Source of the DNA: Sciurus carolinensis
Lineage: Eukaryota > Chordata > Mammalia > Rodentia > Sciuridae
DNA length: 64,000 bases
Assembly (NCBI RefSeq): GCF_902686445.1
Contig: NC_062214.1
Coordinates: forward strand, 88,640,738 to 88,704,737
Direction: 5' to 3'
In this document: piece after piece, positions 56,544 to 64,000 of the stretch
Position numbering within the stretch: the stretch's first letter is position 1
Layout of the letters: the number at the start of each line of letters is the position of its first letter
Translations under genes and position numbers: made by a program
The notes under the pieces: generated by a model
What the model saw: the letters and a program-made list of their open reading frames with translations, nothing else
Told to the model about the DNA's origin: nothing
The model's database searches: none

Positions 56544-57779
56544 TTTCTGTCTGTTTAAAGGCACAAAATACCATGCACTAAAACTGAAGGAGAGTTTCCA
56601 ATGCAATCCACCCACATGCACAAGTCAGTGTCATGTAAAACAGCAACTCCAGTACTGAAGGAGCCGTAAGGGGGTCCATTGATTGGGAGTATGTCTGAAA
56701 AACCCAGCTGAGCTCACACAAATCCACCACCTATTGCTCTTAAGACCATTACAGGTAAGGACAGAGTCATCAAGTCAACAGGTCCCTTCTAAGGAGAGGA
56801 AGGGAGGTTACAGAAATCATCAAAGGGTAGAAGGTCCATACCTACTTTATTCATCAGCAAAGATACAGGTAAAAGATTAAGAACCTTATTTTTTCTGGTT
56901 ATTTCTCCAGCTAGATAGGCATCTCTCCCTCACATGGTCTTGTTCTTTACTCAGGCCCCAAGAGTTGAGAAAACTCAGAAATCCCCATGAAACAGCCCCC
57001 AAGAAGTAAGTGAGCCACACTGGAAACTGCAGCTGAGCATCTTGCATGTGGTTTCCAGGGTCATGGTGTTCACGTCAGTTCAGAGCTCACGTTGTCAAGT
57101 AAGGAAAGACAGGGGAGTCACTGGCTAGAGGATGGTTTATTTAATGAAAGGTCAGATAAAGAAGAAAACGGCTTCCTTTTAGCAAGACAGTTCCCAGGAA
57201 GAAGGCCAGAGGCTGGGAGTCCCCAGAGTCAGCAAGGGAAAAGTCAGAGAGAAGTCTGTGTACACACGCCCCCGCTGACCATGCGGCCCACCCGCTACAA
57301 GGACCCACAGGTGTCAGGCACGAAGGTAAGGATGGGGAAGCAGATCCCAACTCAATACTCCATACTCTAAGCCGGTCTCAAAGGTACAGATGAGATCTTA
57401 ATTTTTTCCAAGACATTTGCCTCCTCGTCCCGTTACAGGCCAGAATCCCAGAGGATCACATTTAGAAAACAGCTGGGGGTAGCGAGGGGCGATGCAGAGC
57501 TTTCATTTTCTTGAGAGAAGACTGGTCAGTGACCAAGACGACTGAAAAGGGGGAAAGTCGCGACTCGCTAGGTCCACTCACTGGTCTGAGTCAGGCGCAC
57601 AATCAGTGCTTAGTCACCGATACCTCGGTGGCGGGGAGTTCCTCGCCCCCTTCCAGTCCGAGCCCTACGTGACCAACCCGAGCAGAGCCCGGGGCGCAGT
57701 GCACACTCGACTGGCGCTCGAGCGCCCCGGCGGGGCCTCCCCAGCCCGGCCCCCGCGCTCGCCGCCCACCCCGGACTTA

Positions 57780-58340
<561 letters not shown>

Positions 58341-58356
58341 GCTGTCTTCACCCCCA

Positions 58357-58391
58357 ATTGGCTCCGCCCCAGTGCCTCGTCGACAGCCAAT
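58357..58391. promoter_or_regulatory. Pair of CCAAT boxes in opposite orientation, with a GC box
   Basis: ATTGG at 58357-58361 is a CCAAT box on the minus strand and CCAAT at 58387-58391 is one on the plus strand. Their starts are 30 bases apart. The first abuts GGCTCCGCCCC (58360-58370), a GC box. Such NF-Y site pairs are common in TATA-less CpG promoters. No TATA box is evident nearby. Confidence 0.65.
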
Positions 58392-58413
58392 GGGAGCAAA
58401 TAACGACGGCAGA

Positions 58414-58431
58414 TGACGCGGAAATACGTCA
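58414..58431. promoter_or_regulatory. Tandem CRE/ATF-like sites with intervening ETS-like core
   Basis: TGACGCG (58414-58420) and TACGTCA (58425-58431) are both close to the CREB/ATF element, and GCGGAAAT between them contains the GGAA core bound by ETS factors. They lie just upstream of the CCAAT pair. An ETS site would be notable because ETS proteins are ERK targets, but this is inference from a short motif. Confidence 0.5.
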
Positions 58432-58488
58432 CAGTGGGGCGCGGTGCGCCGGCCTGGGAGCTGGGCCCGCGCGGGCTCCTCGGCGCCC

Positions 58489-58510
58489 TCTGGTGCCTGG
58501 AGGCACCAGA
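58489..58510. other. Perfect 9-bp inverted repeat near the promoter
   Basis: TCTGGTGCC (58489-58497) and GGCACCAGA (58502-58510) are exact complements around TGGA, about 60-80 bases upstream of the CRE-like pair. Confidence 0.8.
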
Positions 58511-58865
58511 TGGACCCACTGGAAAGGGGAGGTTTAATGTCCGGCTTCTGCTTCCAGCTGTGAGGTGAGCTCCTCCTCAAAGAGCCTGGAGAGCCTCTCC
58601 TTCCTCGGGCCGAGTTATGTTGATGGAGACGAAATTACAAAATAAGGAAAAGAACCTATTCTCTTGTCAAGAGAGGCGACGTAGGAAAATAGAAAACTTA
58701 TGGAGACAATTCCTTGCGCCCAACTAGCGTGTGTGTGTGGTTTTCCCTGTTGTAATACTACCAACAAGAGTGTAGAAAGATGGGTACGCACTGCTGATGA
58801 GACAGTAAATCAATGCAACCTTTTTTGAGAGATTAATAATTTTTAAAGCCTGAAAAACCCTCTTT

Positions 58866-59102
58866 CAGGCCGGGACTTGGGAGGCTGAGGTAGGAGGATT
58901 GAAAGTTCCAGGCTAGCCTCTGCAACTTAGCAAACCCTGTCTCAAAATTTAAAAAATAGGGACTGGGGTTGTGGGTTGTAGACGCACTCACCTAGCATGT
59001 GTGAGGCACTGGGTTCGACCCTCAGCACCACATAAAATAAAGAAATAAAATAAAGGCATTGTGTTCAATTACAACTAAAATATAAAGATATTTTAAAAAT
59101 AA
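58866..59102 (+). mobile_element. B1-dID SINE with extended ID tail, plus
   Basis: A short B1 half (GGACTTGGGAGGCTGAGG) leads into GACTGGGGTTGTGGG and then AAAGGCATTGTGTTCAATTA, the 3' extension, here on a dimer. Confidence 0.9.
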
Positions 59103-59103
59103 A

Positions 59104-59207
59104 AGCCCGACGTAAAGGTGCACGCCTCTAATCGCAACAACTCAGGAAGCTAGAGAAATAAGATCGCAAGTTTGAGCCAGTCTGGTAAACTTAATGAGAA
59201 CCTGTCT

Positions 59208-59240
<33 letters not shown>

Positions 59241-59308
59241 TGGCGGGGAGGCTGGAGATATAACTCAGTGGTAGTGCAGTCCTGGGTTGGTTCAATCCCT
59301 AGTATGGA
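59104..59308 (+). mobile_element. B1-dID SINE, plus
   Basis: AGCCCGACGTAAAGGTGCAC to GGTTCAATCCCTAGTATGG, with a 28-base A linker. Confidence 0.9.
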
Positions 59309-59628
59309 AGGGCGTAGTGAAGGAGGGGACATTAGGTGCAGATCCAAGTAAGGGTGCGCACCTGGTGGTGTGCACCAGGTGTCAGCCACCTAGCAGGTAA
59401 GAAGGCTGTAGAAGGTGAAGAGGGCTTGTTTGTTTAGGGAAGCCGCCCTACTCCGGATATATCTAGCCCTAGAGTCCAAATGGGGAGAGCAAAGTAATCA
59501 ACTGGGGAGGCCTGGCAGCTTTAGACGGGAGATTGGTTATATACATTATGATTGATCAAATAACTAGATAAATATTAAGCATGATGGAAACAGTTTTCTC
59601 ATTGTGGGAGAATGAAATTAGAAATACA

Positions 59629-59838
59629 GCCAGACACAATGGTGCACGCCTGTAATCCCAGTGACTCTGGAGACTGAGATGGGAGGATCACAGATTCAAT
59701 GCCCCCCTTAGCAACTTAACAAGGCCCTAAGCAATTTAGCAAGCCCCTGTTTCAGAAATAAAAAGGGCTGGGGATGTGACACAGTGGTTAAGCACCCCTG
59801 GGTTCAATCTCCCTTAACACCTCCCAAAAAAAAAATAT
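59629..59838 (+). mobile_element. B1-dID SINE, plus
   Basis: AGCCAGACACAATGGTGCAC to GGGTTCAATCTCCCTTAAC. Confidence 0.92.
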
Positions 59839-59843
59839 AAGCC

Positions 59844-59938
59844 AGGGGCTGGGGAGATAGCTCAGCTGGTAGAGTGCTTGCCTTGTAAGTGCAAGGCTTC
59901 TGGGTTCAATTCCCAGCACTGAAAAAAAAAAAAAAATA
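59844..59938 (+). mobile_element. ID SINE, plus
   Basis: GGGGCTGGGGAGATAGCTCA to AATTCCCAGCACTG and an A14 tail. ATATAAGCCA and ATACAAGTCA are probable diverged target duplicates. Confidence 0.94.
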
Positions 59939-60027
59939 CAAGTCAGAAAACTTATATTTGGATTGGAGATATCAGATGAGTATAACTCAAGTTTTTGCCA
60001 CAAGAAAGTGATACTTTTGTCTGGGTT

Positions 60028-60233
60028 ATTTTTTTTTTTGGTACCGGGACATGAACCCCGGGGCACTTAACCACTGAGCCACAACCCCAGCCCTTTCTTT
60101 TTTATATTTTATTTAGAGACTCCCTGAGTTGTTTAGAGGTTCACTAAATTGTGGAGGCTGGCTTGGAACTTGCCATCCTTCTGCCTCAGTCTCCTGAGCC
60201 CCTGGGATTATAGGCCAACACCACTATGCCCTT
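60028..60233 (-). mobile_element. B1-dID SINE, minus
   Basis: GGTACCGGGACATGAACCCC to ACACCACTATGCCC, with a T10 tail complement. Confidence 0.92.
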
Positions 60234-60286
60234 AGTAACACTACTTTTTTATGCTAAGTTCAAAACTGACAAAACTCAGCTCTGGG

Positions 60287-60379
60287 GGGCTGGGGACATA
60301 GTTCAGTCTGTAGAGTGCTTTGCCTTGTAAGCACTAAGGCCCTGGGTTCTATCCCCAGCACCCAAAAAAAAAAAAAAAA
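60287..60379 (+). mobile_element. ID SINE, plus, with target-site duplication
   Basis: GGCTGGGGACATAGTTCAGT to TCTATCCCCAGCACCC. AAAACTCAGCTCTGG before and AAAACTCATCTCTGG after differ at one base. Confidence 0.95.
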
Positions 60380-60599
60380 AAACTCATCTCTGGTGGTAGA
60401 AGTTGGTATAGTGCTTATTTTCTAGGAGGGTGCAACAAGAAGTTAAGATGAAAGGACTTTCAAGGATGCTAGTTACACAGTGTCCATGTACTTTTCTGTC
60501 TGTATGGTACCCTTCTGTAAATAATTACTTGAAAAGAGAAATTCTTTGGAAAAATATTTTATGTGTAATACTAGGGATAAAACTAAAATCCTTTTATTT

Positions 60600-60780
60600 T
60601 TTGCTTTTTGGTAGTCCTGAGGATTAAACCCAGTGGCACTGAACCACTGAGCTACATCTCCAGCACTTTTAGTTTTTGAGACAGGGTCTTGCTAAGTTGC
60701 CCAGGCTGACCTGGAAGTTGCCATCTTCTGGCCACAGCTCTTAAATTTTGGGGATCATGGACATGTGTCATTGTGCCTTT
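60600..60780 (-). mobile_element. B1-dID SINE, minus
   Basis: GAGGATTAAACCCAGTGGCA to ATGGACATGTGTCATTGTGC; the B1 half is the more diverged part. Confidence 0.88.
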
Positions 60781-60983
60781 TTTTTTAATCCAAGAAAAGT
60801 AGGCAAATTGACCCAAATATATTTTTATTCTGTTTTTTACATTGAAAGAATATAGGTCTTTCTCACATTACACTATTTGTATCTTCTAATTATTTTGTGC
60901 TTTTTCTTTCAAATTTTATATTTTTAAAATATTAGTACCAGCTTATGTGGGAGGGGGAAACCAGAAAAGCATTAAATAATAAA

Positions 60984-61202
60984 AACCAGCAAGCACGATG
61001 GTGCATGCCTGTAATCCCACAGGTGGCAGGGCAGAAGCAGTAGGATCACGAGTTCAGAGCCTGCCTCAGCAACTTAGAGAGGCGCTAAGCAACTCAGTGA
61101 TTCCCTCTCTCTAAATAATATACAAAAAAGAGTTGGGGATATGGCTCAGTGGTTAAGTGCCCCTGAGTTCAATCCCCGGAACAACAACAACAAAAAAAAG
61201 AT
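60984..61202 (+). mobile_element. B1-dID SINE, plus
   Basis: CAGCAAGCACGATGGTGCAT to CAATCCCCGGAACAACAACA. Confidence 0.93.
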
Positions 61203-61217
61203 AAAAAAACTGTTCAT

Positions 61218-61343
61218 GGACTGCAGTTTTGGCTCAGTGGTAGAGCGCTTGCCTGGCATGTGTGAGGCCCTGGGTTTGACACTCAGGACCACATATAAAT
61301 AAACAGAAGATCCATTGACAACTAAAAAAATATTTTAAAAAAC
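61218..61343 (+). mobile_element. ID SINE with 3' extension, plus
   Basis: GCAGTTTTGGCTCAGTGGTA to GACCACATATAAATAAAC, then GATCCATTGACAACTAAAAA, matching the extension of the minus-strand copy at 56432. Confidence 0.92.
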
Positions 61344-62369
61344 CATTCATGATATACTACTCAATGATAATATGTTTACATGATGGTGTTCTGTGTTTAT
61401 CTGCAACTGTATTGAATGCAGATGGTATTATAGAATCAGTGAGTTTTATGATATAATCAATATATGAGTTTTATTTTAGAGGCAATTCATATTTGTCCCC
61501 TTACAAATTAAGACCTTTTATTCTCCTACTATGAAAAGTGGGGAAATTCAAAATAAAACACTTCTGATTATTACAAACAGAAGTTATTCCATATGAAGAA
61601 GTTCCACCTTCCATTTTTTGTTTTTTGGGGGTTTTTTGTTTTTTTGTTTTTCTCTTTACTACCACATTTCCTCCACTCTCGTCAGAGAATTCTGGCTCTT
61701 TACCATCATTCATTCGTTTTGCCTAAAACTCATTCTGTTCAGATGGGGTTATTAAATTTTTAAAATAATAGGTGAGGAATGTAACCCATTGTCTGGCTTG
61801 TTCAGCTCCTGTGAGTTTGGCAGCTGTTCCTGTTGAGTAACTGAGTAGAGTCAAGGTGAAGGTAACACCACGGGTCCCTCCCCCTCGCAGGAGATGCATC
61901 CGCTTCCTCAGTTCTTGATGTCAGACATTCCGTATTGCAATGAAACCACTGGGTATTTTGGGAACCCATTTTAATGGTCACTTGCCCTTCATTTAAAGAA
62001 AAGATGCCTCCACAAGGTGATGATGCAATCGTTGCTATCTAAGGATGTGGCTTAAACCAGACAGGATGTGAGATCCAACACCATGTTTTGGAGAGGTGGG
62101 GGGTAGGTACTTCATCCTTGCTTGACAGACATAGTACTGTGCTACTTTGATTTTTTCCTTGGGTAGCACACTGAAAGAAAATACAGTTGGGACATACAAG
62201 TTTCCTAGAGGGTAGCTATGGAGAAGGGAAGTCTTGACTTTCTTTGGAATCAATCTAGAATCCCAGATATTCTTATTCCCAAATCTGGTCTAAGATTAAC
62301 AAATCTCAAACCTCCTTCCTAAGGCATTCATTAAATGCATGTCATCATTGTCTTTTCTAAATTTTCTTC

Positions 62370-62561
62370 TTGCTGGGTACAGTAGCACACACATGTAATT
62401 CTGGCAACCCCGGAAGCTGAGGCAGGAGATATCACAAATTCTAGGCCAGCCTCAGCAACTAAGCTGTGCCCTAAGCAGTCTTAAAAGAAAAACTGAAAAG
62501 GACTTGTGATATGGCTCAGTGGTAAAGCACCTCTGAGTTCAATCCTCAATACTCTCCCCCC
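62370..62561 (+). mobile_element. B1-dID SINE, plus
   Basis: TGCTGGGTACAGTAGCACAC to GAGTTCAATCCTCAATACTC. Confidence 0.9.
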
Positions 62562-63199
62562 AAAATAATCAATATTATTCTTCTTCATGATTTCTTCTAT
62601 TCAGTGGAAAATTCCTGCAGCATCTTCTTCTGCCAAGTATATTGCAAAGATTACACACAAGAAATTTAAAATAAGTGACCATTTGAGCTTCAGTGATCTG
62701 GAGCTGTGATAAGAGAATATGGGACTTACACAGGCAGAGTCATCTTAAAAGTTTAATTATACATCTTTCTATAATTTGTTCTTGCTCAGAGGTAGATCAA
62801 CTTATGGAGAGCTGAGACTTTGCCTGAAAAGAGTTTTATTTCCAATAATGAAATACGTATGACACATAGTCCTGGGTTTATATATATTTTTAAGATATTA
62901 TAAACCATAATTATTGGTACATCTCTGTGTTTTGTAGTTTCATCTCCTAGGGAGCAAGGAATCTCCTCCACAATTTGCCAGGTTATTATAATTGTACAAC
63001 CTCATAAAATATAAAGTATTATTGTTATTATAATGATAACATTGTTTTGTCATTAGATTACTGCTGAACCATAAGGCTATTTATCTTTGCTCCTTTCTAT
63101 GCTTTATCTGAATAGATAGACCTTTGTAACTAGATCATAGATTGACATTTGATGTGAGGCTTTGTATTTGGGAGACTGGTTTAAAATTGGATTATAGAG

Positions 63200-63330
63200 G
63201 TCCTGGTGCCAAATCAGCCCACTTTATAAATGAGAAAACAGCCTCTGAGGTTTAATGGTGTCCTCCAAGGTCACATAGTTAGTTAGGGGTTAAAACAGGG
63301 AATCTTCTGATTCCCAGTGATCTTTTAGAT
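63200..63330 (-). mobile_element. MIR fragment, minus
   Basis: CACTTTATAAATGAGAAAAC and CCAAGGTCACATAGTTAGTT follow reversed MIR order. Confidence 0.58.
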
Positions 63331-63344
63331 GGGTTTAGTAGAAC

Positions 63345-63415
63345 CAGCACTCAGGAAGGGAGGATTGCTTGCCCCTGAGTTGGAGATCAGCCTGGGAACT
63401 TAGCAAGAAAATAAA
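63345..63415 (+). mobile_element. Proto-B1/Alu-like fragment, plus
   Basis: CACTCAGGAAGGGAGGATTG, then GAGATCAGCCTGGGAACTTA; only the central part remains. Confidence 0.6.
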
Positions 63416-63529
63416 GTCTGTTACCTTGCCAAATAGTAGGTAGGTAAAGTGAATTTTGTTAGACAGTCATAGGGTGGATTTTTTTGGTGGAGATATTTTC
63501 AAGTATTGCCAATTAAAAGACACTAAAGC

Positions 63530-63724
63530 AGGTGATGACACTGGTGGTTCCAGCTACTGAGGAGGCTGAAGCAGGAGGATCAAAAGTTCAAGGCTTGCCT
63601 GGGCAACTTAGCAAGAACCTATCTCAAAATAAAAAATAAAGAGGGCTTTAGATTTAGCTCAGTGGGAGAGTGCTTGCCTAGATTGTGCAAGGCCCTCGGT
63701 TTGACCCCCAGTACTAAGGGGGGA
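63530..63724 (+). mobile_element. B1-dID SINE, plus
   Basis: GGTTCCAGCTACTGAGGAGG to GACCCCCAGTACTAAGG. The CAGCTACTGAGG wording is Alu-like, while the ID half is standard. Confidence 0.88.
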
Positions 63725-63978
63725 AAACAACACTAAAGATCTTGGTAATGTCATAAATAATAATGATTATTTTTCCTTTAACTACGTCCCTTTCTCCATT
63801 TTTAATAACTTCAATTTTAACTCATATCAAACTATATTTTGTGTAAATTCAATAGTTTTGGATTTATCATACTTAATACTTCTTTTAAATTTTATGAATT
63901 TGAGGCCAAATTCAGAAACTGACAAATCTAAATAACATTCAAACTTAATTCATAGTCTCTCTCTCTTTCTCTCTTTAG

Positions 63979-64000
63979 GTGGTGCTAGTGATCGAATCTA
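63979..64000 (-). mobile_element. Start of an ID-type SINE cut by the window edge, minus
   Basis: GGTGGTGCTAGTGATCGAAT matches the reversed ID tail and B-box start; the rest lies outside. Confidence 0.6.

Larger units (their letters stand above)
58561..64000. other. 5' flank of MAP2K1, no gene recognised
   Basis: Beyond the CpG island the sequence is AT-rich and filled with SINEs, mostly on the plus strand, with unique stretches at 61340-62369 and 62562-63199. In mammals the next gene on this side is TIPIN (established knowledge of synteny), but no TIPIN exon was recognised here. Confidence 0.7.

Overview
The window is mammalian nuclear DNA, almost certainly from a squirrel-family rodent (ground squirrel, marmot or relative). 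The evidence is the repeat content. It is dominated by tRNA-Ala-derived ID SINEs (core GGGCTGGGGATGTAGCTCAG) and by dimeric B1-dID SINEs, in which a 7SL-derived B1-like left half is joined to an ID right half. That dimer is typical of Sciuridae and related rodents. Older mammal-wide repeats (MIR, L2, MaLR and ERVL LTRs, hAT-type DNA transposon relics) lie between them.

One protein-coding gene is supported: the 5' part of MAP2K1 (MEK1, dual-specificity MAP kinase kinase 1), on the minus strand. Five coding exons are present with exact GT-AG junctions: exon 1 57781-57860, exon 2 18534-18744, exon 3 17177-17323, exon 4 11557-11634 and exon 5 10862-10913. They encode residues 1-189 plus the first base of codon 190: the MAPK-docking and nuclear-export N terminus, the glycine-rich loop, the ATP-anchoring lysine, the alpha-C helix and the start of the catalytic HRD motif. 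The DFG motif, activation segment and C lobe are encoded beyond coordinate 1. Introns are 39.0 kb (intron 1), 1.2 kb, 5.5 kb, 0.64 kb and at least 10.9 kb (intron 5, incomplete).

Layout: 1-10861 is intron 5, with a 5'-truncated L1, hAT and L2 relics and scattered SINEs. 10862-18744 holds exons 5 to 2. 18745-57780 is the large intron 1, packed with SINEs except for a block at about 41.05-45.56 kb. 57560-58560 is a CpG island holding exon 1, the leader and a TATA-less promoter with CCAAT, GC-box and CRE-like sites. 58560-64000 is upstream flank full of SINEs with no recognised gene.

I found no RNA genes, CRISPR arrays or unknown multi-gene system. The notable observations concern retroposon biology (nested insertions with clear target-site duplications, SINE-tail microsatellites, an ID subfamily with a conserved 3' extension, a bare poly(A) insertion), inverted SINE pairs able to form long dsRNA in the MAP2K1 pre-mRNA, and promoter architecture. 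Repeat family names come from recognising consensus features by eye; boundaries of old repeats are approximate.
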